DNA from: UBA6168 sp041741095
GTDB lineage: Bacteria > Bacteroidota > Bacteroidia > Chitinophagales > Saprospiraceae
Direction: 5' to 3'
Length of the DNA stretch: 64,000 nucleotides
NCBI GenBank assembly: GCA_041741095.1
Contig: JBGSKQ010000039.1
Location: forward strand, 23,377-87,376
Shown one piece after another: positions 1 to 8,752 of this stretch. The position numbers and the translations under genes were made by a program. The notes under the pieces are model-generated. The model was given only the letters and a program-made list of their open reading frames with translations. It did not search any database and was not told the DNA's origin. Numbering within the stretch: position 1 is the stretch's first letter; every line of letters starts with the position of its first letter.

Positions 1-280
1 CGCAAAGAGAGTAAATTTCAATGTCTTTGACAAGCACCATTTCGCTATATTCTTCTTTAAACATAGCGGAACGTAGTATTTCCTCAGCATCCATGCCGTA
101 GCCGGAAGTGAGGTATTGTATGGCTTTTGCTGCCCGTTCAGGGGTTTTCAGCAGGCCTTCCCTGTAGGAATCCTCGCCGATGCCATCAATGATGGATCGA
201 AAATTTTCCGTGAGTTGTTCGGTCATTTCGCCGTTGTAAATTTCTTCTTTCAGGTACGACATAGGATGAGTGTTTACCAT
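1..280 (-). CDS. folE: GTP cyclohydrolase I, 5' part only (runs off the left edge)
   Basis: Catalyses the first step from GTP to tetrahydrofolate/pterin (7,8-dihydroneopterin triphosphate formation) in the cytosol. Only the N-terminal 87-93 residues are present. Recognisable family segments in order are GEDSYREGLLKTPERAAKA, a short LTSGYG turn, then EEYSEMVLVKDIEIYSLC. The final Cys is the first zinc ligand of the family (normally followed by Glu-His-His), and the window ends one base after it. Two in-frame starts exist: ATG at 280 and ATG at 262 (MSYLKEE). A stop codon lies five codons before 280, so 280 is the longest possible start; 262 fits the family length equally well. It faces away from aspS, sharing the same strand, and is separated from it by the aspS terminator, so it has its own promoter, which I could not place. 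Confidence 0.88.
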   Translation of the reverse strand, partial: MVNTHPMSYLKEEIYNGEMTEQLTENFRSIIDGIGEDSYREGLLKTPERAAKAIQYLTSGYGMDAEEILRSAMFKEEYSEMVLVKDIEIYSLC

Positions 281-461
281 GACGAATTCGAGTTAGGGAA
301 AGATCAGGCTTTTAAGTATAGGTTTTCTCAATAGCCATTTTATCGGCCATAATCTTCCTTTCGGGTGGAAAAATAGTGATTACAAAGCATGGTAACATCG
401 CTTCGCTACTTTTGTTGTTTCCAATATCGTGGCAAGTACAAAACCTGGCTTGTTTTAAAAT

Positions 462-505
462 AAAAAAAGCGCTGCTGAAGGATACCCCCCGGCGGCGCTT
501 TTTTA
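462..505 (-). terminator. Intrinsic terminator of aspS
   Basis: A GC-rich stem (469-477 with 490-498, GCGCTGCTG pairing with CGGCGGCGC through two G-U pairs) is flanked by an A-run on the left and a T-run on the right. It therefore ends minus-strand transcripts just after the aspS stop at 522 and could also act on the plus strand. Confidence 0.75.
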
Positions 506-521
506 TTTCGTTAAAAGCCAA

Positions 522-2312
522 TTAAGCGATGGCTTCCTTTTTTACCGATAAATATAGTTCGTCCAACTGCACCCCATCAATTTCCGAAGGTGCATCAATC
601 ATCATGTCCCTGCCCTGGTTGTTTTTCGGAAAGGCGATAAAGTCACGGATGCTCGTTTGGCCACGCATGACGGCGCAGAGGCGGTCGAAGCCGAAGGCAA
701 TGCCGCCGTGCGGCGGTGCGCCAAACTCAAAGGCGCCCAAGAGGAAACCGAACTGGTTTTCGGCCTGTTCCGGCGTAAAACCGAGCAGATTGAAATTCTT
801 TTCCTGCAATGCCCGGTCGTGGATACGGATGCTGCCGCCCCCGATTTCCACGCCGTTGATGACGAGGTCGTAGGCATTAGCACGAAGGTTTTTCAAGGTT
901 TCGTGGTCGCCGCTCATCATTTTTTCTGCATCTTCAGGCAGCGGCGAGGTGAATGGGTGGTGCATGGCAAAGAAGCGCTGGGCGGTTTCGTCCCATTCGA
1001 GCAGGGGAAAGTTGACCACCCAAAGCGGCTTGAATTCGCCGGGTTTCATCAGGCCCATGCGGCGGCCCATTTCCAGGCGGAGATCGTTGAGTTGCTTGCG
1101 TGTTTTTTCAGCTTCGCCGCTCAGCACGAACATCAGGTCGCCAGGCTTGGCCCCCATTTTTTCAGCAAAAAGCGCCAATTGATCCTCGCTGTAAAACTTG
1201 CTGATGCTGCTGCGGAAGCGGCCCGACTCGTCGTTGGGGTCGCTGTTTACTTTTATCCAAACCAAACCTTTGGCCCCGATTTGCGGACGTTTCATCCACT
1301 CGGTTAGGTTGTTGATGTCTTTATTGGAAAAGGCTTCGGCCTGACCTTCGGCGCAGATGCCGACCACCAATTCGGCACTGTCGAACACGCTGAAACCCTT
1401 GCCTTGCGCCACGTCGTTCAATTCGCAAAACTCCATGCCGAAGCGGGTGTCCGGCTTGTCGGAACCGTAGCGCTGCATGGCCTCGTCGTAGCTCATTCGG
1501 GGGAAGTCGGGAAGTTCGATGCTCAGGACAGATTTGAAAAGGTGCTTGGTCAAACCTTCGAAAGTGCGCAGTATGTCCTCACGGGTGACGAAAGCCATTT
1601 CGCAGTCTATTTGGGTAAACTCCGGCTGGCGGTCGGCCCTGAGGTCTTCGTCCCGAAAGCATTTCACTATTTGGAAATATTTGTCCATGCCCGCCACCAT
1701 CAGGATTTGTTTAAAGGTCTGCGGAGACTGTGGCAGGGCGTAAAACTGGCCAGGATTGAGGCGGCTCGGCACCACGAAGTCCCGTGCGCCTTCCGGCGTA
1801 CTTTTTATCAGGTTGGGCGTTTCGATTTCCAAAAAGCCTTGATCTGCCAAGTATTTGCGGGTTTCGATGCCCACCTTGCTGCGGAAGATGATATTTTGTT
1901 GCACGGGCGTACGGCGCAGGTCGAGGTAGCGGTATTTCATGCGCAGGTCGTCGCCGCCGTCCGATTCGTCTTCGATGGTGAAAGGAGGGACTTTTGAGGC
2001 GTTGAGAACGTCAAGCTCTTTCACCATTATTTCAATGTCACCTGTTGGAATTTTACTGTTTTTAGAGGTTCTTTCGATGACTTGGCCTTTTGCCATAATT
2101 ACAAATTCCCTTCCCAGTGTCCGGGCTTTATCAAAGAGTTGTTTAGAAGTACTTTCTTCATTAAACGCTAGCTGGGTAATACCATACCTATCCCTTAAGT
2201 TCAGGAACATCATATAGCCCAAATCATTTTTATTCTGAACCCATCCAGACAAGGTTACTTCTTGTCCAATGTGCTGTGAGCGCAGCTCTCCGCAATTATG
2301 TGTACGATACAT
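522..2312 (-). CDS. aspS: Aspartate--tRNA ligase
   Basis: Charges tRNA(Asp) with aspartate in the cytosol. The 596-residue length is normal for the bacterial-type enzyme, which carries an extra GAD domain. Seen in order: N-terminal OB-fold anticodon-binding domain (about 1-105, starting MYRTHNCGELRSQHIGQEV), class II motif 2 (FRDEDLRADRQPEFTQ), the GAD insertion (about 285-420), and motif 3 near the C-terminus (GIAFGFDRLCAVM, with the ATP-binding Arg). A GatA gene is also present at 26.7 kb, so indirect Gln/Asn-tRNA formation probably exists and this enzyme might be non-discriminating; the sequence alone does not settle that. A lone -7-like element (minus-strand TATTTTTG, 2420-2427) lies upstream but lacks a matching -33 element. 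Confidence 0.97.
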   Translation of the reverse strand: MYRTHNCGELRSQHIGQEVTLSGWVQNKNDLGYMMFLNLRDRYGITQLAFNEESTSKQLFDKARTLGREFVIMAKGQVIERTSKNSKIPTGDIEIMVKELDVLNASKVPPFTIEDESDGGDDLRMKYRYLDLRRTPVQQNIIFRSKVGIETRKYLADQGFLEIETPNLIKSTPEGARDFVVPSRLNPGQFYALPQSPQTFKQILMVAGMDKYFQIVKCFRDEDLRADRQPEFTQIDCEMAFVTREDILRTFEGLTKHLFKSVLSIELPDFPRMSYDEAMQRYGSDKPDTRFGMEFCELNDVAQGKGFSVFDSAELVVGICAEGQAEAFSNKDINNLTEWMKRPQIGAKGLVWIKVNSDPNDESGRFRSSISKFYSEDQLALFAEKMGAKPGDLMFVLSGEAEKTRKQLNDLRLEMGRRMGLMKPGEFKPLWVVNFPLLEWDETAQRFFAMHHPFTSPLPEDAEKMMSGDHETLKNLRANAYDLVINGVEIGGGSIRIHDRALQEKNFNLLGFTPEQAENQFGFLLGAFEFGAPPHGGIAFGFDRLCAVMRGQTSIRDFIAFPKNNQGRDMMIDAPSEIDGVQLDELYLSVKKEAIA

Positions 2313-2646
2313 TTTTTGAGTTTTAAGTTTTGTCCAAAGGACGCCTTATTGAGGGTTTTGAATTTAGAGATGTGAGTGATTAATTCAAGGCTCTAAACTC
2401 AAAACTTCTAATTGGGCCGCAAAAATAGCTGCTTCTACGGCAAAAATTTTTGGGTGTTTTGAAATTTGACACGCTTTTTGAAAAGTATCCATACATCCCT
2501 CCCTCCCAACCGGAAAATCCCTCCCAAAATGAAAAAATTAAAGGCAATTTATATATTTGCTTGCCTTTCTACACTTTGCGCACACTAACACATCGTTTGA
2601 TTCTACCCTGTATTTATTAACAAAAAACTAGGAACAAGAAGTTGTT
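2313..2646. other. Divergent intergenic region between aspS and the M23 peptidase
   Basis: No gene seen in these 334 bases. It holds a CCCTCCC-rich stretch at about 2496-2529, an isolated plus-strand Bacteroidota -7 match TATATTTG at 2552-2559 (no -33 partner at the expected distance), and an AT-rich leader before the M23 gene. The two genes are divergent, so both promoters should lie here. Confidence 0.5.
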
Positions 2647-4383
2647 ATGAAAAGGTTTTTCCCGGTACTTGCGCCAGCATTAATGGTCATTTCATTTACT
2701 ATTCCGAAACCCAAGCACGGCAATTTTCCCACGAACTATTTTCAGCCGCCTGTTTCTCATACGGTCCTCTTGTCGGGTACTTTCGGCGAGCTGAGGCCCA
2801 ATCATTTCCATGCAGGAATAGACATCAAATCGAGCAACGGCGTTCCCGGCGATCCCATATTTTCCGCCGCCGACGGCTACATTTCCCGCATAAAAGTGGA
2901 CGAAAGCGGCTACGGAAATTCCATCAGCATCAACCATCCAAACGGTTACACGACGGTTTATGCCCACCTCGACCATTTTACCTCAGAAATAGAAGCTTAC
3001 GTGAAGCAAATGCAGTACGGCCAAGAATCTTTTGAAGTGGAATTGGCTCCGAATCCCAGCCTTTTTCCCGTTTATCAGGGCGAACAAGTCGGCGTGATGG
3101 GCAACACCGGTTCCTCCAATGGGGCGCACCTGCACTTCGAAATCAGGGAAACCGTTTCACAAAACCCCATCAATCCCTTGTTGTTTGGGCTGAACGTGGT
3201 GGACAATGTGGCCCCGAAGATGCACTCCTTGAAAGCTTATTTTCTCAACGACAAAAGGGAGGCAAAAGACGATAAAAGCTTCACCGTATTTAAATCGGGC
3301 GACCGCTACCGCATCAAGGGCGACACACTGACCTTGGCGGCCTGGCAGGCTGGCTTTGGTCTCAAAGTGTATGACCACTTCGACCGGGTGAGCAATTGGA
3401 ACGGCATCTATTCATTGCAAATGCTGCAAGACGACAGCCTGGTCTATGAGTTTGATCTGGAATCGTTTTCATTTGAAGAGTCCCGCTACATCAATGCCCA
3501 CTGCGACTACGAGGAGCGGGTAACAAAAAACAGCTATTACAACCGCTGCTACACCCTGCCTGGCAACCAGTTGTCCATTTACAGGCAGTTGGAAGATTTT
3601 GGCGTGGTGAAACTTTATCAAGGAAAAACCAGCAAAATAACCATGGTTGCCTCCGATGTGGCAGGCAACAGTTCGACCCTTGAATTTTGGGTGAAAAGGG
3701 GCGACATCCCTGCTGCGGCACAGACAGTGGCCAATAAGGCCTACAACTATATCCTGCCTTTCGATGAGGGAAATTTGATTCAGACAGATATGCTCTACCT
3801 GCACATGCCCGCAGGCACCTTGTACGAAAACCTTTACCTGGACTATGAATCCACCCCAGAGCGCTCCACTGGCTGCTATTCGCTCGTACACCACCTGCAC
3901 GACAGCAAGACGCCTGTTCACGGCTTTTTCGACATCGGCATCCGGCCCACGGTGCCCATTCCTGCCGAATTGAAACCAAAGGTTTTCGTGGCTTATTGCA
4001 ATGGCGGTGGCGTATGGAACTGCGGCGGCGAGTGGAAAGACGGCTTCCTGCGTGCCAAGGTGCGTGCCTTGGGCAACTACTGCATCATGGTGGATGTGAC
4101 GCCGCCCGCCATCAAGCCCATTTCATTTAGTACCAATATGAAAGGCTACAAAAAAATGTCCTTCAAGCTCAGCGATAATACCATTACCTCCGGCGACGTG
4201 CGGGCGCTGCACTACGAAGGCCGGGTGGACGGCGAGTGGATACTCATGTCATTTGACAAAAAAACAAGTACGCTTACTTACGAATTTGACGACCGTATTG
4301 CGCCGGGCGAGCATGAATTGAGTTTGATGGTGAAGGATGCTGTGGGCAACGAGACGGTGTATGAGCGGAAGTTTGTGCGGTAG
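2647..4383 (+). CDS. M23 family metallopeptidase (secreted)
   Basis: Predicted zinc endopeptidase that cleaves peptidoglycan cross-links or stems, exported across the inner membrane. The first 18 residues are hydrophobic (MKRFFPVLAPALMVISFT), a probable signal peptide. The LytM/M23 zinc site is clear: H55-x3-D59 in PNHFHAGIDI and HLH at 161-163 in NGAHLHFE, with the family loop YAHLDHF between them. The catalytic domain fills residues 35-180; the remaining 400 residues are beta-rich and unassigned. Large M23 proteins of this architecture (about 550-600 residues) are common in Bacteroidota. It is the first gene of a co-directional run (peroxiredoxin, nucleotidyltransferase, kinase-like), but gaps and unrelated functions argue against a tight operon. 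Confidence 0.9.
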   Translation: MKRFFPVLAPALMVISFTIPKPKHGNFPTNYFQPPVSHTVLLSGTFGELRPNHFHAGIDIKSSNGVPGDPIFSAADGYISRIKVDESGYGNSISINHPNGYTTVYAHLDHFTSEIEAYVKQMQYGQESFEVELAPNPSLFPVYQGEQVGVMGNTGSSNGAHLHFEIRETVSQNPINPLLFGLNVVDNVAPKMHSLKAYFLNDKREAKDDKSFTVFKSGDRYRIKGDTLTLAAWQAGFGLKVYDHFDRVSNWNGIYSLQMLQDDSLVYEFDLESFSFEESRYINAHCDYEERVTKNSYYNRCYTLPGNQLSIYRQLEDFGVVKLYQGKTSKITMVASDVAGNSSTLEFWVKRGDIPAAAQTVANKAYNYILPFDEGNLIQTDMLYLHMPAGTLYENLYLDYESTPERSTGCYSLVHHLHDSKTPVHGFFDIGIRPTVPIPAELKPKVFVAYCNGGGVWNCGGEWKDGFLRAKVRALGNYCIMVDVTPPAIKPISFSTNMKGYKKMSFKLSDNTITSGDVRALHYEGRVDGEWILMSFDKKTSTLTYEFDDRIAPGEHELSLMVKDAVGNETVYERKFVR

Positions 4384-4466
4384 GCTTTTGACAAAAATCA
4401 CTTCAACCATTTATCCCGTGCCCTGTTTTTGGTGAAAAATAAACGGTACATCAAACAACAGCAGTT

Positions 4467-4934
4467 ATGACCCATCTCATGGAAGGCCAAGCGGCCCCAG
4501 ATTTTAAAGGCAAGGATCAAAATGGGAAAACGCTTTCCCTGGCCACTTTCAAGGGCAAAAAACTTATCCTTTACTTTTATCCGCAAGACAACACGCCCAC
4601 CTGCACCGAAGAGGCCTGCAACCTGCGGGACAATTTTTCCAAACTCAAAAAACAAGGCTATAAAATACTTGGCGTCAGCCCCGATAGCGAGAAGCGCCAC
4701 CAGCATTTTATCCAAAAATTCAGCCTGCCTTTCCCCTTGCTGGTGGACGAGGAGTTGGCCATCATAAAATCTTATGGCTGCTGGGGGCCAAAGCAAATGT
4801 TCGGCAGGGACTACGACGGCGTTTATCGCACTACTTTTATCATTGACAGGAACGGAATTATCGAAAAAATCTTCACCAAAGTGGAGTCCAAGCGCCACGC
4901 CGAACAGATATTGGAAGCGGTGACAACTGTTTGA
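4467..4934 (+). CDS. bcp: Thioredoxin-dependent thiol peroxidase (Bcp/PrxQ type)
   Basis: Reduces hydrogen peroxide and organic hydroperoxides with electrons from thioredoxin, in the cytosol. At 155 residues it is the usual length. The family signature YPQDNTPTCTEEACNLRD is intact: C46 is the peroxidatic Cys and C51 the resolving Cys five residues later, which is the PrxQ arrangement. The downstream segment ILGVSPDSEKRHQHFIQKF also fits. An in-frame Met at residue 5 is an alternative start. Confidence 0.95.
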   Translation: MTHLMEGQAAPDFKGKDQNGKTLSLATFKGKKLILYFYPQDNTPTCTEEACNLRDNFSKLKKQGYKILGVSPDSEKRHQHFIQKFSLPFPLLVDEELAIIKSYGCWGPKQMFGRDYDGVYRTTFIIDRNGIIEKIFTKVESKRHAEQILEAVTTV

Positions 4935-5000
4935 TTTCAAAAAATCCTCATAAGTTTGGCGCTTTCAAAAGAATAGATGAAAGAAGGGGTAAAATCGCTC

Positions 5001-5030
5001 ATTCTCTCATTCTCTTATTCTCTCATTGCA
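5001..5030 (+). repeat. Short-word leader repeat (CATTCTCT type)
   Basis: Four degenerate copies of ATTCTCTC/TTATTCTC run directly into the ATG at 5031. One of several low-complexity leaders in this window that sit immediately before a start codon (see also 17371, 17871, 19154, 29216). Confidence 0.6.
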
Positions 5031-5933
5031 ATGAAACCAACCCTACTCATACTCGCCGCTGGCATGGGCAGCCGTTATGGTGGCCTGAAACAATTGGACG
5101 AAGTCGGCCAGGCCGGCGAAGCCATCATGGATTATTCCATTTACGATGCGTTCAAGGCAGGCTTTGGCAAAGTCGTCTTCGTCATCCGCCGTGATTTTGA
5201 AACTGAGTTTAAAGAAAAAATCGCCAGCCGCTGGGAAGGCAAGGCCGAGATCGGCTTTGCGTTTCAGGGCAAGGATACTTTTGTCCCACAAGTGGCAGGG
5301 CAAGTGGAGCGTGAAAAACCCTGGGGCACTGGCCATGCCGTGCTCGTGGCAAAGGACGTGGTAAGTGAGCCTTTTGTGGCCATCAACGCCGATGACTTTT
5401 ACGGTTATTCAGGTTTTGAAAAAATGGCACACTTCCTTTCAACCGACTGTAAACCAAGGCATTATGGAATGGTGGGCTATGTCTTGAGCAATACCCTTTC
5501 TGAAAATGGTGCTGTGTCGAGGGGTGTTTGTTCGATGGATGAAAAGCATTTCCTGAAAACCGTCACTGAATGCACGGGCATCGAGGAGACCAGTGAGGGG
5601 ATTTTTTACAAAAATGACAAAGGCGAAAAGGCCACGCTGGACGGCCGCTCGCTCGTTTCGATGAACATCTGGGGTTTTCACCCGCATATTTTTGAACTGT
5701 TGCAAGCCGGTTTCAACGAATTTGTGGCCGCCAATGCCAGTAGCCCGAAAGCGGAATTCTATATTTCCACCTTCGCCAATCAGCTTATCAATGAAGGAAC
5801 AGCTACCTTCTCAGTACTGCCCAACGACGAAAAATGGTACGGCGTTACCTACAGGGAAGACAAGGAAATGGTGCAGCGGGCATTTGCAGAAATGACGGCA
5901 GCAGGCAAGTACCCATCGCCGATTTGGGAGTGA
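5031..5933 (+). CDS. Sugar-phosphate nucleotidyltransferase
   Basis: Predicted to join a nucleoside triphosphate to a sugar 1-phosphate. The N-terminus MKPTLLILAAGMGSRYGGLK carries the nucleotidyltransferase loop (L-A-A-G-M-G-S-R), and FVAINADDFYG supplies the metal-binding Asp residues. A start 54 bases earlier (4977) is open, but those 18 residues are encoded by a low-complexity repeat and precede the conserved fold, so ATG 5031 is preferred; the protein is then 300 residues. The next gene, 23 bases downstream, resembles an N-acetylhexosamine kinase. Together they could make a kinase plus nucleotidyltransferase salvage route to a UDP- or dTDP-sugar. Substrate is not determinable from sequence. 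Confidence 0.87.
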   Translation: MKPTLLILAAGMGSRYGGLKQLDEVGQAGEAIMDYSIYDAFKAGFGKVVFVIRRDFETEFKEKIASRWEGKAEIGFAFQGKDTFVPQVAGQVEREKPWGTGHAVLVAKDVVSEPFVAINADDFYGYSGFEKMAHFLSTDCKPRHYGMVGYVLSNTLSENGAVSRGVCSMDEKHFLKTVTECTGIEETSEGIFYKNDKGEKATLDGRSLVSMNIWGFHPHIFELLQAGFNEFVAANASSPKAEFYISTFANQLINEGTATFSVLPNDEKWYGVTYREDKEMVQRAFAEMTAAGKYPSPIWE

Positions 5934-5956
5934 GGGATGGTTGGCTTTATGGTTAA

Positions 5957-6994
5957 ATGGCTTATATGTTGGAGTACATTGTTCGCCAATTTATTGATTT
6001 CCAACTATTTGTAAATGCTGTACCCTTCGGTGTGGGGCATATTAACGACACATTTAAAGTCGAGGTTAGGCAAAATGACAGGCTCGTTCACTACTTGCTC
6101 CAGCGAATCAACCACCAGGTTTTTCAGCAGCCGGAACGGGTCATGGAAAATATTTCCCTGATTGCCCAACATCTTTCCCACCAAGACTATCCGTTAAAAA
6201 TTCTTACGCCATTTCCCCTGAAACTGGGCGCTTGGGTACACCAGGATGCGGAGGCCAACTATTGGCGGCTGTTTCCCTTTTTTGAAAATACCATCACCTT
6301 CGATAAAGTGGAAAGCGAGGAGCAAGCCTATAAAGCGGCCAAAGCATTTGGCGCATTTGCCAAGTCGCTCAACGAGGTGGATGTTTCCAGGCTGCGAGCA
6401 ACCATTCCAGGCTTCCATGATGGGCAGGCGAGGCTGGCACAGTTCAAAATAATTTTACAAAAAGCCATTCCCGAAAGGTTACAAGAAGCAAGTGCCGAAG
6501 TAGAAATGGTACTCGACAACCAACTGATTTTCAATAAAATAGCCAAGTTAAACCTGCCCTTGCGGGCCATCCACCACGACACCAAAATCAATAACCTGCT
6601 GTTTGACAAAGATACCTTGCAGCCAGTGGCCGTCGTAGATTTGGACACGGTGATGCCTGGCATTATCCTCTCGGATTTTGGGGACATGGTGCGTACTTTT
6701 ACTTGCCCCGCCGACGAGGACGAGGTCGATCTTGAGAAGGTAGAAATGCGGCCTTCCTATAACCAAGCCGTTTCGGAAGGGTTTCTTTCAGAGATGAGGA
6801 CACTGCTTATCCCAGCCGAACTGGAAAACCTGGGCGAAGGTGGCCGTTGGATGACGCTGATGCAGGCCCTTCGCTTCTTGGGCGACTATCTGATGGGCGA
6901 TGTTTATTATAAAACAAAATACCCTGGCCACAATCTTATTAGGGCAAAGAACCAATTGGCGTTGTTTCATTCGATGCTCCGCCAAGATATGTAG
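5957..6994 (+). CDS. Phosphotransferase of the APH fold, N-acetylhexosamine-kinase-like
   Basis: An aminoglycoside-phosphotransferase-fold kinase of 345 residues. The N-terminus GVGHINDTFKV is the nucleotide-binding loop of the family, and LLQRINHQVFQQPERVMENI is typical of the Bacteroidota members often annotated as NahK-like or mucin-desulfatase-like. The catalytic loop is LRAIHHDTKINNLLFD (His-x-Asp-x4-Asn) and the metal-binding segment VAVVDLDTVMPG. It follows the nucleotidyltransferase by 23 bases, which supports a shared role in activating a free amino sugar (inference). Fold assignment is strong; substrate is unproven. Confidence 0.82.
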   Translation: MAYMLEYIVRQFIDFQLFVNAVPFGVGHINDTFKVEVRQNDRLVHYLLQRINHQVFQQPERVMENISLIAQHLSHQDYPLKILTPFPLKLGAWVHQDAEANYWRLFPFFENTITFDKVESEEQAYKAAKAFGAFAKSLNEVDVSRLRATIPGFHDGQARLAQFKIILQKAIPERLQEASAEVEMVLDNQLIFNKIAKLNLPLRAIHHDTKINNLLFDKDTLQPVAVVDLDTVMPGIILSDFGDMVRTFTCPADEDEVDLEKVEMRPSYNQAVSEGFLSEMRTLLIPAELENLGEGGRWMTLMQALRFLGDYLMGDVYYKTKYPGHNLIRAKNQLALFHSMLRQDM

Positions 6995-7090
6995 CAGCAT
7001 TAGCCTGTGAATCATTTCATGCCATCCAATCTAACCTGTTCGTTTTCAGTTAAATGTGTGTTAAATGACCCAATCGCCCATCCCAAATGT

Positions 7091-7098
7091 TAATTTTG
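7091..7098 (+). promoter_or_regulatory. Possible -7 element for the histidine kinase gene
   Basis: TAATTTTG matches the Bacteroidota -7 consensus TAnnTTTG and lies 61 bases before the ATG at 7160. No TTTG is found 19-22 bases upstream, so this is tentative. Confidence 0.35.
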
Positions 7099-7159
7099 TC
7101 ATGTTTGCAGGATGGCACAATCTGGACATTCATAATAGTTTTGGGGCAACCATTTTAAA

Positions 7160-8686
7160 ATGAACAAAAAAGTAATCTGGCTGATAATTGGGTTGATGAG
7201 CGCTGCGCTGATTGGCATTGCAGGTATGCAGGTAAAATGGGTCGTGGATACCCTGGAGGCCAACGAGGAGCAGTTTGACAACAAGGTTTTTTCCGTCTTG
7301 AACGGCGTGGCCGAAAAGCTGGAATATCAGGAAAATATGGAGGCATTGCGCCATGTGGACAACGGCTTCGCACAGGAGTACTACGAAGAGGATTTTAAAC
7401 AGCGCATCGAGTCTGGTGAACTCAAGGTTTCAGTAGATGTGGGCGACGACGAAGCCCATGCCCATTTGACCAAACAGCAACTCATCGAAATTTCCCTTTC
7501 TTCCAATACCTGCAACTGCTCCAACTGCAAGGCCGAGCGGGCAAAAATGCTGACCCAGTTGGTGAGCTATACGAAGGGCCTTGACCTTGCACCCATTGTG
7601 GAGCGGATAGAACTGGAGCAATTGACCACTTTTCTGCGCCAGGAATTGCAAAACAAAGGCATCAAATTGCCTTACCGCTATGGCGTGTACGACAACCGCA
7701 AGCGCTCCTTCGTAATAGCCGATGGCCATTATGTAGTGGAGGACAGCCGTACCCAGCCCACGCAGGAAGGCCAGAAAAACTTGCACAATTCTGATTATCG
7801 GGTCAACCTGTTCCAGCAGGACATGGAATCGCCGGGCCTGTTGATGGTTTTTTTTCCTTCCAAAAATTCCTTTATCTGGAGCACTGTATTAAAAAGCCTT
7901 TTAAGCTCTGTGCTGTTCATGGGCATTATCCTGTTTTGTTTTGTCTATACTATCAGCGTTATTTTCAAACAGAAAAAGCTCTCGGAAATGAAGAACGATT
8001 TCATCAACAATATGACGCACGAGTTTAAAACACCGATTGCTACCATTTCCTTGGCCTCCGACAGCATTTCCAGCCCAATGGTGATCAATTCGCCCGACAA
8101 GATCCGCCGCTTCACCGACATCATCCGGCAGGAAAACAAGCGCATGAACAACCAAGTGGAAAAAGTGCTGCAAATGGCACAGATGGAGCGGCAAGATTTC
8201 ACCCTGAAAATCAGCGACGTGAACCTGCACGATGTCATCACAAACGCTGTGGAGTACATTAGCCTGCAAGTAGAGAGAAAAGAAGGCACAGTGACCGCCG
8301 ACTTACAGGCGAAGCAGGCGATGATACAAGGCGATATGACGCATATTTCCAACATAATCAACAACTTGCTGGACAATGCCAACAAATATTCCCCGGAAAA
8401 ACCTGAAATTTCGGTCACTACGCGCAATGTGCCGGGCGGTGTCGAAGTTATTGTATCCGATATGGGCATAGGGATGAGCAAAGAGTCCCGAAAGCACATT
8501 TTTGAAAAATTTTACCGGGTGCATACGGGCAACCTGCACGACGTGAAGGGCTTCGGCCTCGGCCTCAGTTATGTGAAAACCATGATGGAGGCACACAAAG
8601 GGAAAGTGGAGGTGAAAAGCGAGTTGGGAAAGGGGAGCAGCTTTAGTTTGTTTTTTCCCTTTAAAGCGGATGGGAAAACATCTTGA
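7160..8686 (+). CDS. Two-component sensor histidine kinase
   Basis: Membrane sensor that autophosphorylates and donates phosphate to the response regulator encoded 66 bases downstream. 508 residues. Transmembrane helix 1 is at about 4-25 and helix 2 at about 238-264; between them is a roughly 210-residue extracytoplasmic domain. The HisKA box is NNMTHEFKTPIATISL with the phospho-acceptor H287. The ATPase domain has an N-box (NIINNLLDNANKYS), G1 (VSDMGIGMS) and G2 (GFGLGLSYV). The sensor domain holds a CNCSNC cluster (C118, C120, C123), which could bind a metal or react to redox change (inference). No known sensor domain was recognised. Confidence 0.94.
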   Translation: MNKKVIWLIIGLMSAALIGIAGMQVKWVVDTLEANEEQFDNKVFSVLNGVAEKLEYQENMEALRHVDNGFAQEYYEEDFKQRIESGELKVSVDVGDDEAHAHLTKQQLIEISLSSNTCNCSNCKAERAKMLTQLVSYTKGLDLAPIVERIELEQLTTFLRQELQNKGIKLPYRYGVYDNRKRSFVIADGHYVVEDSRTQPTQEGQKNLHNSDYRVNLFQQDMESPGLLMVFFPSKNSFIWSTVLKSLLSSVLFMGIILFCFVYTISVIFKQKKLSEMKNDFINNMTHEFKTPIATISLASDSISSPMVINSPDKIRRFTDIIRQENKRMNNQVEKVLQMAQMERQDFTLKISDVNLHDVITNAVEYISLQVERKEGTVTADLQAKQAMIQGDMTHISNIINNLLDNANKYSPEKPEISVTTRNVPGGVEVIVSDMGIGMSKESRKHIFEKFYRVHTGNLHDVKGFGLGLSYVKTMMEAHKGKVEVKSELGKGSSFSLFFPFKADGKTS

Positions 8687-8752
8687 CAAAAAAGCGTTTT
8701 AACCTTGCTCGTTGATTAAAAACTAAGCATCAAATCAAAACCCAATAAAATT

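Noticed and set aside
312..521. 69-residue minus-strand open frame between aspS and folE
   Set aside because: It runs through the aspS terminator hairpin, has no recognisable features and a composition unlike neighbouring proteins.
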